DNA of 37,207 nt from an uncultured Bacteroidales bacterium (GCA_902774995.1 CACYKR010000011.1:1-37207); one strand, 5' to 3'. Positions 16,748 through 25,200 are shown, numbered from the stretch's first letter. Numbers and translations are program-made. The notes: generated by a model not told the origin, from the letters alone.

Positions 16748-17509
16748 ATGATAGAAGTAAAAGATATAGTCAAGAGTTTTGAGGGGAATGTGGTGCTGGA
16801 CCACGTGAGTACCGAGATGCGGGACGGCGAGGTGAACATGATCATCGGTCAGTCGGGTTCAGGCAAGACGGTGCTGATGAAGAGTATGATCGGTCTGCAT
16901 GAGTTGGACAGCGGGCATATCCTCTATGACGGACGCGACCTGGCACAGATGCGGAGCAAAGACATCCGCATGCTGCACCGCGAGGTGGGAATGTTGTTTC
17001 AGGGTTCGGCGCTGTTCGACTCGATGAGCGTGATGGAGAATGTGCTGTTTCCGATGGAGATGTTTTCGCAAAAGAGCCGCGAGGAGATGCAGGCGCGTGC
17101 GGAGTTCTGCCTGAGGCGCGTGGAGATGCCTGAGAAAGTATGGCATCTGATGCCGAGCGAGATAAGCGGCGGTCAGCAGAAACGCGTAGCTATCGCCCGT
17201 GCTATCGTGTTAGAACCGAAATACCTGTTCTGCGACGAACCGAACTCGGGTCTGGACCCGAAGACGAGTCTGGTGATTGACGCGCTGATACAGGACATCA
17301 CCAAGGAATACAACATCTGCACAGTGGTGAACAGCCACGACATGAACTCCATCATGGAGATAGGCGACAATATCCTGTTTCTGAAAAACGGCAAGAAAGA
17401 ATGGCAAGGCAGCCGGCACGAGATTATGGAGAGCGACAACGAGGCGCTGAACGATTTCGTTTTCGCCAGCGAGCTGTTCAAGCGGGTGAAGGCAGCGGCT
17501 GTTTCATAG
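16748..17509 (+). CDS. mlaF: MlaF-family ABC transporter ATP-binding protein
   Basis: This 253-residue cytoplasmic ATPase is of normal family length. Walker A is GQSGSGKT (34-41), the signature is ISGGQQKR (from residue 139), and Walker B with its catalytic Glu is YLFCDEPNSGLDP (from 159), followed by the H-loop 'VVNSHD'. It pairs with the MlaE-type permease encoded upstream to power phospholipid traffic between the membranes. The ATG follows a partial 77-bp repeat unit instead of a Shine-Dalgarno site. No MCE-domain gene follows; the next gene is an M6-propeptide-like protein 118 bp later with no clear promoter. Confidence 0.9.
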   Translation: MIEVKDIVKSFEGNVVLDHVSTEMRDGEVNMIIGQSGSGKTVLMKSMIGLHELDSGHILYDGRDLAQMRSKDIRMLHREVGMLFQGSALFDSMSVMENVLFPMEMFSQKSREEMQARAEFCLRRVEMPEKVWHLMPSEISGGQQKRVAIARAIVLEPKYLFCDEPNSGLDPKTSLVIDALIQDITKEYNICTVVNSHDMNSIMEIGDNILFLKNGKKEWQGSRHEIMESDNEALNDFVFASELFKRVKAAAVS

Positions 17510-17627
17510 TAAATAAACATAGATAAACACTTTTAGTCCTTTTTACCACCAAAATCCCGACCCGTACCTGGTAAAGCATTTAAAAGCAATAAACAAAAAT
17601 AAAACGCTAATATTACATTTTTATTAT

Positions 17628-17963
17628 ATGAAACGATTTTTGTTAATGGCAGTAATTGCCATGTTGGGAATGGGTGTTTATGCCCAGCAACCGGCAAGAG
17701 TACCGGCATACAGAGGTTTGATTAAACGCGTGCAGCCGAACGGCGACACGCTGCGGACGTATCTGCGCGGCGACGAGCACATGCACTGGATGATGACCGA
17801 AGACGGATGGCAGATCAAAGAGACCCCAAAAGGATGGTACAAATACGCCAAGCAGAAGAAAAACGGCACGGTTGTTGCGGGTTGCCGCAAAGCGCACAAC
17901 GCCGAGAAAAGAAGCAGATGCGAACAGAAATGGCTGGAGAAGAATGGGGTTAAGAAGGGGTGA
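17628..17963 (+). CDS. Stand-alone M6-peptidase propeptide-like secreted protein (possible protease inhibitor)
   Basis: This 111-residue protein has a signal peptide (about 1-20, 'LLMAVIAMLGMGVYAQ'). Its residues of about 26-65 (GLIKRVQPNGDTLRTYLRGD, then EHMHWMMTEDGW) parallel the propeptides of the three M6 peptidases here, which read [RT]xxDGS...LxGDxYYHYxxxxDG. It stops before any catalytic domain and ends in a Lys/Arg-rich tail. The next gene, 22 bp downstream, is a complete M6 peptidase with its own signal peptide and propeptide, so this is not simply that gene's broken start. It could be an inhibitor or chaperone acting in trans, as Spi proteins do for C10 proteases, or the remnant of a fourth M6 gene. 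Both readings are inference. Confidence 0.7.
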   Translation: MKRFLLMAVIAMLGMGVYAQQPARVPAYRGLIKRVQPNGDTLRTYLRGDEHMHWMMTEDGWQIKETPKGWYKYAKQKKNGTVVAGCRKAHNAEKRSRCEQKWLEKNGVKKG

Positions 17964-17985
17964 TTGGAAATACGAACGAAGAAAT

Positions 17986-19590
17986 ATGAAGAAGATTTTA
18001 AGCATAGTGATGCTATGCGCTGCCGCAGCGAGTGCGGCGGCCATGCCGGCACGCCGTGAGGGCGTAGTCCGGACAGCAAGCGACGGGACCGAGAAAACGG
18101 TCTATCTGCACGGAGACGCGTTCTACCACTACATGACCGACGGAGAAGGCAACTGGTTAGACGAGAAGACGCTGATGCCGTTGAGCGAAGAAGCGAGAGC
18201 CGCCCGTCAGGAGCACGGCGAGGCACGTATCGCCGCTCGCCGCAGGGTACAGCAAGCGCAGATGGAGACCGGCACCAGCCGTCTGTTAGCACCGCGGGGA
18301 GTGGTGATCTTAGTGAGTTACAAAGACACGCCCTTCAGCAGTACCAACGCCGACATGACAGAATGGGCGATGGGCAAAGACTACCGTTACAACGGCGCTA
18401 CGGGTTCCATCCACCAGTATTTCTACGACCAGAGCTGGGGTCAGTACAACATGCAGATAGATGTAGTAGGTCCTGTGACGGTAAGCAAGAACGCTTCCTA
18501 TTACGGCAACAACGTGACCGACTACTGGGGCAACTCCGGCGACGAGCACGCCGACGAGCTGGTAGTAGAAGCCTGCCGGTTAGCCGACGCTCAGGGGGTC
18601 GATTTCAGCAAATACGACAGCAACAACGACGGGAAGGTGGACTGGGTAGTGATCCTGTATGCCGGCAAAGGCGAGGCGGACGGCGGCGAGGCAAGCACCA
18701 TCTGGCCGCACCAGTACGACCTGAGTTATACCAACATGGATATCATGCTGGACGGCAAGACGATAGACCACTATTGCTGTCTGAACGAGACAAACGGCCA
18801 GACAGGCGAACGGTGCGGCATCGGCACGTTCTGCCACGAGTTCAGCCACGTGATGGGTCTGCCGGATTTCTATTCCACGACGCAGAACTCCACACACAAG
18901 ACCTTAGGCGCATGGGACATCATGGACTACGGGCCCTATAACAACAACGGCAACACGCCTCCCAACTACTCGGCCTACGAGCGGTGGTTCATGGGCTGGA
19001 TCGAGCCGACGCTGGTGAGCTCCGCAAGCACTGTGACGCTTCCGCTCCTCCAGGAGACGGGAGCCGCAGCGGTAATCACCAAGACAGGCAAAGCAATCAG
19101 CGATATTCTGGCTCCCACTCCGAGTGTGTTCTACCTGTTCGAGAACCGCGAGAAGAGCGGTTGGGACAAGTATATTCCAGGCAAGGGCATGCTGATCACC
19201 AAAGTCAGTTGGGACAGAAACAAATGGCTAAACAACACCGTCAACAACACTGCCAGCGCGATGGGAGTCGATATCATCGAAGCAGACGGAAGAGCCTCGT
19301 ATTACGACTATCAGGGCAAAGCGCGGGACGCTTTCCCCGCCGGTGCTACCTCATTCACGACCTCATTCACCACCTCCAGCCGTCTGCTCGTCGAGCCGTA
19401 TGTGAACCACCAGATAACCAATATCAGACTCCTGAACGGCGTGATCACCTTTGACGTGGACGGCGGAGAGCAGCAAGGGATAGAAGAAGTACAAAGGGAC
19501 GATGTACAATGTACAAAGGTGCTCCGCGACGGCAAACTCTATATTATGTACAAAGGGACAATGTACGATGTACAAGGGAGGAGGATTTGA
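17986..19590 (+). CDS. Secreted M6-family metalloprotease
   Basis: This protein has 534 residues from ATG 17986, chosen because it directly precedes a good signal peptide (MKKILSIVMLCAAAASAAA). An open frame extends upstream to 17872 but runs through the previous gene. The propeptide ('YLHGDAFYHYMTDGEG') is followed by the catalytic domain with the DSNNDGKVDWVVI...GEADGG block and the zinc motif HEFSHVMGLPDFY, first His at residue 284. There is no InlB repeat. The shared C-terminal tail (VLRDGKLYIMYKGTMYDVQGRRI) is encoded by two copies of a 31-bp DNA repeat read in different frames. The gene lies 22 bp after the propeptide-like gene, so the two are probably co-transcribed. Confidence 0.9.
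   Translation: MKKILSIVMLCAAAASAAAMPARREGVVRTASDGTEKTVYLHGDAFYHYMTDGEGNWLDEKTLMPLSEEARAARQEHGEARIAARRRVQQAQMETGTSRLLAPRGVVILVSYKDTPFSSTNADMTEWAMGKDYRYNGATGSIHQYFYDQSWGQYNMQIDVVGPVTVSKNASYYGNNVTDYWGNSGDEHADELVVEACRLADAQGVDFSKYDSNNDGKVDWVVILYAGKGEADGGEASTIWPHQYDLSYTNMDIMLDGKTIDHYCCLNETNGQTGERCGIGTFCHEFSHVMGLPDFYSTTQNSTHKTLGAWDIMDYGPYNNNGNTPPNYSAYERWFMGWIEPTLVSSASTVTLPLLQETGAAAVITKTGKAISDILAPTPSVFYLFENREKSGWDKYIPGKGMLITKVSWDRNKWLNNTVNNTASAMGVDIIEADGRASYYDYQGKARDAFPAGATSFTTSFTTSSRLLVEPYVNHQITNIRLLNGVITFDVDGGEQQGIEEVQRDDVQCTKVLRDGKLYIMYKGTMYDVQGRRI
19489..19578. repeat. 31-bp direct repeat encoding the M6 peptidase C-terminal tail
   Basis: The copies at 19489-19519 and 19548-19578 agree at 28 of 31 positions and begin with GTACAAAGGGAC. 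The first is read as VQRDDVQCTK; the second is offset by one base and is read as YKGTMYDVQG. The units are themselves built from ATGTAC/GTACAA motifs. Confidence 0.7.
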
Positions 19591-19603
19591 GGACACCCCC
19601 CGG

Positions 19604-19620
19604 CCCCCTCTCAGAGGGGG
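19604..19620. other. Short G/C inverted repeat after the third M6 gene
   Basis: CCCCCTCT and AGAGGGGG are separated by one base, 14 bp after the M6 stop codon. No T tract follows on the plus strand. It could impede or stabilise transcript ends, but it is not a clear terminator. Confidence 0.4.
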
Positions 19621-19624
19621 AGAA

Positions 19625-19666
19625 GGGATTTGAGATTTGACATCTGAGATTTGAGATTTGACATTT
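19625..19666. repeat. Six 7-bp repeats upstream of xthA
   Basis: GGGATTT, GAGATTT, GACATCT, GAGATTT, GAGATTT and GACATTT run head to tail and end 7 bp before the xthA ATG. A GGGAG ribosome-binding-like motif lies between the array and the ATG. Confidence 0.75.
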
Positions 19667-19673
19667 GGGAGTT

Positions 19674-20435
19674 ATGAAGATTATTTCTTATAATTTGAAC
19701 GGGATACGGTCCGCCATCAGCAAAGGGTTGTTGGAATGGCTGGCAGCGGAACAGCCGGATGTGTTCTGTATCCAGGAGAGCAAGGCGCAGCCAGAGCAGA
19801 TAGACGTGATGGCAATGCAGGAGATGGGATACCACAGTTATATCCATTCGGCGGAGAAGAAAGGCTACTCGGGTGTGTGCATCTTCAGCAAGCCAGAGCC
19901 GGACAAAGTAATCGCAGGCATGGGTAATCCCCAATACGACCGCGAGGGACGCGTGCTGCGTGCCGATTTCGGCGACGTGACCGTCATAGACGCATATATC
20001 CCCAGCGGCACAACCGGCGGGGAGCGGCAGGCATTCAAGATGCAGTTCTTAGAAGATTTCCTGCCGTGGATAGAGGAACTGCGCAAAGAACGGCCGAACC
20101 TCGTTGTATGCGGAGATTATAACATCTGTCACAAGCCCATCGACATCAACCACCCGGAGCGGCAGATCGGTGTGTCGGGTTTTCTGCCCGAAGAGCGGGA
20201 GTGGATGGACCGATGGGAGGCCAGCGGGATGGTAGATTCGTTCCGCGTGTTCGACCAGAGCGCAGAGCGTTACAGCTGGTGGAGCTGGCGCGCCGGAGCG
20301 AGAGCACGCAACGTAGGATGGCGGATTGACTATTTATGGGTGAGCGCTCCGCTCAAAGACCGATTACAGGACGCAAAAATACTAACAGAAGCAGTGCACA
20401 GCGATCACTGCCCGGTAGCATTATGGATAAACTGA
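19674..20435 (+). CDS. xthA: Exodeoxyribonuclease III (AP endonuclease family)
   Basis: This 253-residue enzyme is close to the usual ExoIII length. It cleaves 3' of abasic sites' partner strand ends and removes 3' blocks during base excision repair in the cytoplasm. All hallmark motifs are visible: SYNLNGIR at the N-terminus, metal ligand Glu35 in 'IQESK', 'DAYIPSG' with the active-site Tyr, 'CGDYNICH' with the catalytic Asp and Asn, 'WRIDYLW', and the C-terminal 'SDHCPV' Asp-His pair. ATG 19674 was chosen over TTG 19665 because GGGAG precedes it and the protein then starts MKIISYN as relatives do. Its last 13 nt overlap the lptB start. Confidence 0.93.
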   Translation: MKIISYNLNGIRSAISKGLLEWLAAEQPDVFCIQESKAQPEQIDVMAMQEMGYHSYIHSAEKKGYSGVCIFSKPEPDKVIAGMGNPQYDREGRVLRADFGDVTVIDAYIPSGTTGGERQAFKMQFLEDFLPWIEELRKERPNLVVCGDYNICHKPIDINHPERQIGVSGFLPEEREWMDRWEASGMVDSFRVFDQSAERYSWWSWRAGARARNVGWRIDYLWVSAPLKDRLQDAKILTEAVHSDHCPVALWIN

Positions 20436-21211
20436 GAACAGAACATCTGATTAAGAAATACGGAAAGAGAACCGTAGTGAACGACGTCTCCATCGAGTTG
20501 GAGCAAGGGGAGATCGTAGGTCTATTAGGCCCCAACGGCGCCGGCAAGACGACTACGTTCTACATGACGACAGGTCTGGTGACCGCCAATAACGGCAAGA
20601 TATTCCTCAACGACCAGGATATAACCTCCTTCCCGATGTACAAACGCGCGAAGTTAGGTATCGGCTATCTGCCGCAAGAAGCGAGCGTGTTCCGCAAGAT
20701 GACGGTAGAGGACAATATCCGGTCGGTACTGGAGCTGACGGAGTTCAGCAAAGAGTACCAGGCCGAGAAACTGGAGCAGTTGATCAAGGAGTTCAACTTA
20801 GCGCACGTACGCAAGAACCTCGGCGACCGTTTGAGCGGCGGTGAGCGGCGAAGGACGGAGATAGCGCGGTGTCTCGCCATCGAACCGAAGTTCGTGATGT
20901 TAGACGAGCCGTTTGCGGGCGTCGATCCGATAGCCGTGCAGGAGATACAGGACGTAGTATGGCGGCTCAAGGACAAGAACATAGGTATCCTCATCACCGA
21001 CCATAACGTAGATGAGACGCTGATGATCACCGACCGGGCGTATCTGCTGTTCGAAGGCAAGATCCTGTTCCACGGCACGCCGGAGGAACTCGCCGCCAAC
21101 CCGGTGGTACGGCAGAACTACTTAGGCCGCGATTTCGAGCTGAAGAAAAAGACGAGAGCGGAAGAGGGGAAAGTCGAAAGTCAAAAGTCAAAAGTCGAAA
21201 GCGAAAGGTGA
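20423..21211 (+). CDS. lptB: LPS export ABC transporter ATP-binding protein
   Basis: This 262-residue ATPase of the LptB2FG complex extracts LPS from the inner membrane. Walker A is GPNGAGKT (36-43), followed by '[17 protein letters not shown]' (the Q-loop region is characteristic of LptB), signature LSGGERRR, Walker [14 protein letters not shown] and H-loop '[10 protein letters not shown]'. ATG 20423 overlaps the xthA stop. The core family sequence ends near '[12 protein letters not shown]'. The extra C-terminal tail (about the last 14 residues, Lys/Glu/Ser-rich) is encoded by tandem 7-bp repeats and is probably dispensable. The position ahead of LPS assembly genes fits the function. Confidence 0.93.
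   Translation: MDKLRTEHLIKKYGKRTVVNDVSIELEQGEIVGLLGPNGAGKTTTFYMTTGLVTANNGKIFLNDQDITSFPMYKRAKLGIGYLPQEASVFRKMTVEDNIRSVLELTEFSKEYQAEKLEQLIKEFNLAHVRKNLGDRLSGGERRRTEIARCLAIEPKFVMLDEPFAGVDPIAVQEIQDVVWRLKDKNIGILITDHNVDETLMITDRAYLLFEGKILFHGTPEELAANPVVRQNYLGRDFELKKKTRAEEGKVESQKSKVESER
21170..21211. repeat. 7-bp repeat array forming the lptB 3' end
   Basis: AAAGTCG, AAAGTCA, AAAGTCA, AAAGTCG, AAAGCGA and AAGGTGA lie head to tail. They encode the charged tail of LptB and run into the GTG start of the Kelch gene. Confidence 0.7.
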
Positions 21212-22188
21212 TAGGTGAAAGGAGCATAGTGTTCGTAGTGGCGGTACTGACCATGATGAGTTGTCGGAACACGCCGGAAGTGGAAGTCCGCATGCGGGAG
21301 TGTGCGGCGTTGCCCTCCGGCGGCAGGGCTGCTGCATGTGCGTGTTCCCTAAACGGGAAAGGGTATGTGTTCTCCGGACGGGACGAGAAAGGTCATTATC
21401 TGAACGACCTATGGTGTTACGAACCGGAGACGGACAGTTGGACCTGTTTAGGCAAAGCACCTATGACTCCACGGGTCAATGCCACTATTACCGCATATGG
21501 CGACAAGTTGTATGCCGGTTTGGGTTATTCGTCACTGCGCGCTTACAACGACACCGCCTACCAGCGGGACTGGTGGGAATATAGCCCGTCATCGGGAGAA
21601 TGGAAACGTCTGGCAGACTTTCCCAATGCCAACACCGTAGCAGCCTTATCCTTCGCCATAGGAGACAAACTATATGCCATTTACGGGTTCGGGTATAATT
21701 TCACACGAGACATATGCCGATACGACGTAGCATCCGACCGTTGGGAAGAACTACCGGATCATCCAGATCGTCCCAACCGTAATTTCGGAGGGCGCGGCAC
21801 ATGGCTGAACGGTTTGTATTATTACGGCACAGGCTATGCAACATACAGTATGAATCATTGGTACGTTTCGGATATAGTTACTGAAAAATGGGAGCGGTGC
21901 AGTCCTGTGCCCGGCAAAGGAAGGCAGTTTTGTGCCTGTACCGCTTCGGCTAAATACGTCTATTTATTCGGAGGACGCCATTTTGCCGGAGATTTAACCG
22001 GCGGAGAGGTTTTTGACACATATCTACGCTTTTCACCGGATCAAAACCAATGGGAATGGTGCAACCGTATGCCGTGCGGCCGCGCAGAGAACCAGATTGC
22101 CTTCAGCATTGACGGAAAGGCATATGTAGGGTTCGGTGAAAACGAGAAAGGAGAAATAATTGACCGTTTGTACCGCGTTGAAGACTAA
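21208..22188 (+). CDS. Kelch-repeat lipoprotein (beta-propeller)
   Basis: This protein has 326 residues from GTG 21208, which overlaps the lptB stop (GTGA). GTG 21229, with AAAGGAG just upstream, is the alternative start but would lose the Arg in the n-region. Residues 8-19 form a short hydrophobic segment ending in a lipobox-like 'LTMMSC', so the mature protein is probably lipidated at Cys19. The rest holds about five to six Kelch blades ('[21 protein letters not shown]', '[13 protein letters not shown]', '[10 protein letters not shown]'), similar to N-acetylneuraminate epimerase/galactose-oxidase-type propellers. No catalytic assignment is possible. It is translationally coupled to the Wzi-like gene downstream. 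Confidence 0.75.
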   Translation: MIGERSIVFVVAVLTMMSCRNTPEVEVRMRECAALPSGGRAAACACSLNGKGYVFSGRDEKGHYLNDLWCYEPETDSWTCLGKAPMTPRVNATITAYGDKLYAGLGYSSLRAYNDTAYQRDWWEYSPSSGEWKRLADFPNANTVAALSFAIGDKLYAIYGFGYNFTRDICRYDVASDRWEELPDHPDRPNRNFGGRGTWLNGLYYYGTGYATYSMNHWYVSDIVTEKWERCSPVPGKGRQFCACTASAKYVYLFGGRHFAGDLTGGEVFDTYLRFSPDQNQWEWCNRMPCGRAENQIAFSIDGKAYVGFGENEKGEIIDRLYRVED

Positions 22189-23605
22189 ACTGCTCATCAT
22201 ATTATTTGCCGTATGCACTCTGCAAGCCACTGCATGGGACTGGTGGCCGTTACCCATGGCAGAGCCGGACACGTGCCACGAAATGTTGCTGTACACGGGC
22301 GAGTTGAGTGCGCTCAGTTCGAGCGGCAAGACCGCTCCTACGTGGATGCAAGCGAACCGCAACGGCGAAGTATCATCACTGCCTCATAGCGGAAATTTGA
22401 GCCTCGGTATCGTCAAACCAGCTACACGTCCGAACAGATGGTTCGATTATGACGGCGCGGTGGTACTGAGCGGACGCGTGTCCGGAATGCAGTCCGGCGA
22501 CCCGAGACACATAGAAGGGACCGGTTTCTTTCGCGCATTATACGCACATACGCGTTTATATATCATTGATATAACCGTAGGCATCCAACCGCAGGTATTC
22601 GGCACGGGTGACCCTGAGTTGAGCAGCGGCGGACTGCTTTTCTCCGCCAACGCACACCCTATTCCGCGTATCAGCGTCGGCATTGACCGATGGACGGCTT
22701 TTCCCGGTCTGTTCGGTTATTTAGAAATCAAATGCGGCCTGACACACGGCTGGTTGGCAGACAACTACCCGGATGTGCGCCGAACATTGTTGCACCACAA
22801 GTATATAGGCGGACGCGTGGGGGGCAAACTACCGGTAAATATCAGCTATGAGTTCCACCACGCGGCACAATGGGGCGGTTATTCGGACTTATATGGTGAC
22901 CTGGGGAATGACTGGACGGCTTTCCGCTCGACACTGTTAGTGAAATCCGGCGGTACCATGCGGAACGACCAAATCAACGCACAAGGTAACCATATCGGCT
23001 ATCAACAAATGGCCATTGATGTGAAAGGCAAAGGCTGGAAAGTAAGCGCCTATTGGCAGATCATACAAGAGGACGGCCCTATACGCTTTATCGGATTCGG
23101 CATGAATAACAAAGACGGCTTATGGGGTGTGAGTGCCTCGCAGAGCATATGGCCGTTCGTCCAAGGTGTAACATATGAGTTTTTGAACACAACAGACCAA
23201 AGCGGTCCGTTTCATGACCGCGACGGTTGCGTGTACGGAGGAAGGGACAGTTATTATCAAAACAGCATATACCGACAGGGCTGGACCTATTTCGGCCGCG
23301 TAATCGGTTCTCCACTATTGAGTCCGGATGACAGCCGTATAATGGCACACCATATAGGCCTCAAAGGAGACATCTACGGCTTCCGGTACAAGGCATTGTG
23401 TACCTACTCCGACCATTACGGCACCTACTCCGCCCCCCTCAAGAGCCATAACACCAGCTGGCTGGTAGAGGTGAAGAAGACAGTACCCCAAGCCTGGGGA
23501 TTAGAGTTCGGCATCGCCCTTGCCGGCGACCACGGCAATCTGTACGGCAACCAGTTCGGAGGAATGGTCACCGTACGCAAACAAGGAATCATCAAATCAT
23601 GGTAA
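22160..23605 (+). CDS. Wzi-family capsule assembly / outer-membrane beta-barrel protein
   Basis: This 481-residue protein closely matches the length of Wzi-type proteins. It has a signal peptide (about 1-25, 'LLIILFAVCTLQATA'), an N-terminal 'GELSALSSSGKTAPTWMQANR' stretch typical of Bacteroidota Wzi-like proteins, then many short amphipathic strands ending with a barrel-like C-terminus ('FGGMVTVRKQGIIKSW'). Wzi proteins help anchor capsule or export surface polysaccharide at the outer membrane. The start is TTG 22160 with AAAGGAG seven bases upstream, inside the end of the Kelch gene. It sits between LptB and LPS glycosyltransferases, consistent with surface-glycan work. The exact glycan is unknown. 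Confidence 0.8.
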   Translation: MTVCTALKTKLLIILFAVCTLQATAWDWWPLPMAEPDTCHEMLLYTGELSALSSSGKTAPTWMQANRNGEVSSLPHSGNLSLGIVKPATRPNRWFDYDGAVVLSGRVSGMQSGDPRHIEGTGFFRALYAHTRLYIIDITVGIQPQVFGTGDPELSSGGLLFSANAHPIPRISVGIDRWTAFPGLFGYLEIKCGLTHGWLADNYPDVRRTLLHHKYIGGRVGGKLPVNISYEFHHAAQWGGYSDLYGDLGNDWTAFRSTLLVKSGGTMRNDQINAQGNHIGYQQMAIDVKGKGWKVSAYWQIIQEDGPIRFIGFGMNNKDGLWGVSASQSIWPFVQGVTYEFLNTTDQSGPFHDRDGCVYGGRDSYYQNSIYRQGWTYFGRVIGSPLLSPDDSRIMAHHIGLKGDIYGFRYKALCTYSDHYGTYSAPLKSHNTSWLVEVKKTVPQAWGLEFGIALAGDHGNLYGNQFGGMVTVRKQGIIKSW

Positions 23606-24216
23606 ATATGAATTTTGTAGAAACAAGCAATGCTATTTTCGCGCAGGCCGTGAAGGATTATCATCTCACGGACAATGTAGATGCGCCTATTCACAACCCC
23701 TATCAGGCCGGCACGATCGAGCATGACCTGTACCTCAAGAACTGGATCGACACCGTTCAGTGGCATCTGGAGGATATCATCCGCGACCCAAACATCGACC
23801 CGGTGGAAGCACTCGCCCTCAAACGCCGCATTGACCACAGCAACCAGGATCGCACGGATCTGGTAGAGCGGATTGACAGCTATTTCTGGGAGCAGTTCCA
23901 CGAAGTGCATCCGCAGCCGGACGCACGTATCAACACCGAGAGTCCCGCCTGGGCGATAGACCGGTTGAGTATCCTGCATGTCAAACTATGGCATATGCAG
24001 GAGCAGGTGGACCGCACGGACGTGAGCGCCGAGCAGCATGAGAAATGCGTAGCAAAGATGGCGGTGCTGAAAGAGCAGTTAGGCGACATGACGACCTCTA
24101 TCAGCCAGCTACTGGCAGACTATGAAGCAGGGGTACGCATCATGAAGGTCTATCGCCAGATGAAGATGTACAACGACCCGAACCTCAACCCGGTACTGTA
24201 CGGGAAGAAGAATTGA
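23599..24216 (+). CDS. DUF4254-domain protein
   Basis: This 205-residue, mostly helical, soluble protein has no signal peptide or membrane segment. Features recognised from DUF4254 proteins are 'HNPYQAGTIEHDLYLKNWIDTVQWHLED', 'RIDHSNQDRTDLVERID' and 'NTESPAWAIDRLSILHVK' (each a continuous conserved block). In Bacteroidota this family is typically encoded beside GT9 heptosyltransferase-like enzymes, as here, so a role in LPS core assembly is likely but uncharacterised. ATG 23599 overlaps the Wzi-like stop; ATG 23608 three codons in is an equally good start. Confidence 0.85.
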   Translation: MVNMNFVETSNAIFAQAVKDYHLTDNVDAPIHNPYQAGTIEHDLYLKNWIDTVQWHLEDIIRDPNIDPVEALALKRRIDHSNQDRTDLVERIDSYFWEQFHEVHPQPDARINTESPAWAIDRLSILHVKLWHMQEQVDRTDVSAEQHEKCVAKMAVLKEQLGDMTTSISQLLADYEAGVRIMKVYRQMKMYNDPNLNPVLYGKKN

Positions 24217-24242
24217 GATTTGAGATTTGACATTTGAGATTT
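24215..24242. repeat. Four 7-bp repeats overlapping the GT9 start codon
   Basis: GAGATTT, GAGATTT, GACATTT and GAGATTT end at 24242, so the TTG start at 24241 lies in the last unit. This is the same family as the arrays upstream of xthA and dnaJ. Confidence 0.75.
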
Positions 24243-25200
24243 GAAGAGGATCTTGGTCATACGGTTTTCGGCTTTAGGCGACGTAGCGATGTTAGCGCCT
24301 GTCGTCCGCGCCGCAGCGGAGCAACACCCCGAAACGGAGTTCACCGTACTCTCACAGCAACGGTTTGAGGCTCTGTTTGCCGGGATGCCTGCGAATGTCC
24401 GTTTCCACGGCGCGGAGCTGAAGAAACAGTCGTTACGGGAGATTATCCGGGGCTTGGGGCGGTACGAGTACGTAGCGGACATGCACGGGGTGCTCCGGTC
24501 GGTAGTGATTCGGAATGCCATGAGGCTGCGAGGCGCACGGGTAGCCAGCATCGACAAGGGGCGGTGGTCCAAATGGCTGCTCACCCACGGCTTTATTCAC
24601 AGGCCACTCAGACATACCACGGAGCGTTATAAAGAGGTGTTTTCCCGGATTGACGTCCCTATAAAATACCGATATAATACCCCTCCGATAAACCTCCGAT
24701 CAGGAGTAGGTATTGCTCCTTTTGCCGCTCACCGGGGGAAGATATACCCTATTGAACGGATGGAGCGCGTGGTAGCGTTGCTGAGCAGCAAAAACATCCC
24801 TGTCGTCCTCTTCGGCGGCGGCAAGAAAGAACAGGAGATATTAGACGGCTGGGCAGGGCGATACGGAGGTGTGGAGTGCGTAGCAGGCCGGAAGACCATG
24901 CGTGAGGAGCTGGAGATCATGCGGGGGCTGCGACTGATGGTAACGATGGACAGCGGCAACATGCATCTGGCTTCGCTGGTCGGCACACGGGTCATCTCCA
25001 TCTGGGGTGCCACCCACCCTTTCGCCGGGTTCTTAGGCTACGGGCAACAAGAAAGCGACTGTATCCAGCGTGAGTTAGAGTGCCGCCCGTGCTCCGTCTA
25101 TGGTAACAAGAAATGCAAATACGGCGACTACCGGTGTCTTGATATCAAGGCCGAGGAAGTAGCCGAACGGATATTGAAAGCGTATGAAGACCGTGCTTAA
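24241..25200 (+). CDS. Glycosyltransferase family 9 (heptosyltransferase-like)
   Basis: This 319-residue GT-B enzyme starts at TTG 24241, the first possible start after an in-frame TGA, giving the typical N-terminus MKRILVIRFSALGD. The C-terminal domain has the GT9 motifs 'GIAPFAAHRGKIYP', 'VTMDSGNMHLASLVGTRVISIWGATHP' (one continuous block, shortened here) and a late Cys-rich 'ECRPCSVYGNKKCKYG'. It probably transfers heptose or another sugar from a nucleotide donor to LPS/LOS core in the cytoplasm. The linker between the two domains is encoded by an 11-bp tandem array (24679-24700). It overlaps the next gene by 17 nt. Confidence 0.88.
   Translation: MKRILVIRFSALGDVAMLAPVVRAAAEQHPETEFTVLSQQRFEALFAGMPANVRFHGAELKKQSLREIIRGLGRYEYVADMHGVLRSVVIRNAMRLRGARVASIDKGRWSKWLLTHGFIHRPLRHTTERYKEVFSRIDVPIKYRYNTPPINLRSGVGIAPFAAHRGKIYPIERMERVVALLSSKNIPVVLFGGGKKEQEILDGWAGRYGGVECVAGRKTMREELEIMRGLRLMVTMDSGNMHLASLVGTRVISIWGATHPFAGFLGYGQQESDCIQRELECRPCSVYGNKKCKYGDYRCLDIKAEEVAERILKAYEDRA
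24679..24700. repeat. 11-bp tandem repeat within the GT9 interdomain linker
   Basis: ACCCCTCCGAT and AAACCTCCGAT are adjacent 11-bp units, with a weaker TACCGAT-containing unit just before them. They encode part of the linker between the two GT-B domains. The CTCCGAT core matches the array in the mlaE leader. Confidence 0.55.

Noticed and set aside
17510..17627. Promoter for the propeptide-like and M6 gene pair
   Set aside because: Only a poor TACATTTT match without a TTTG at the right spacing; read-through from mlaEF is equally possible.
17872..17985. Upstream extension of the third M6 peptidase
   Set aside because: It overlaps the preceding gene, encodes a charged stretch, and a normal signal peptide begins at ATG 17986.
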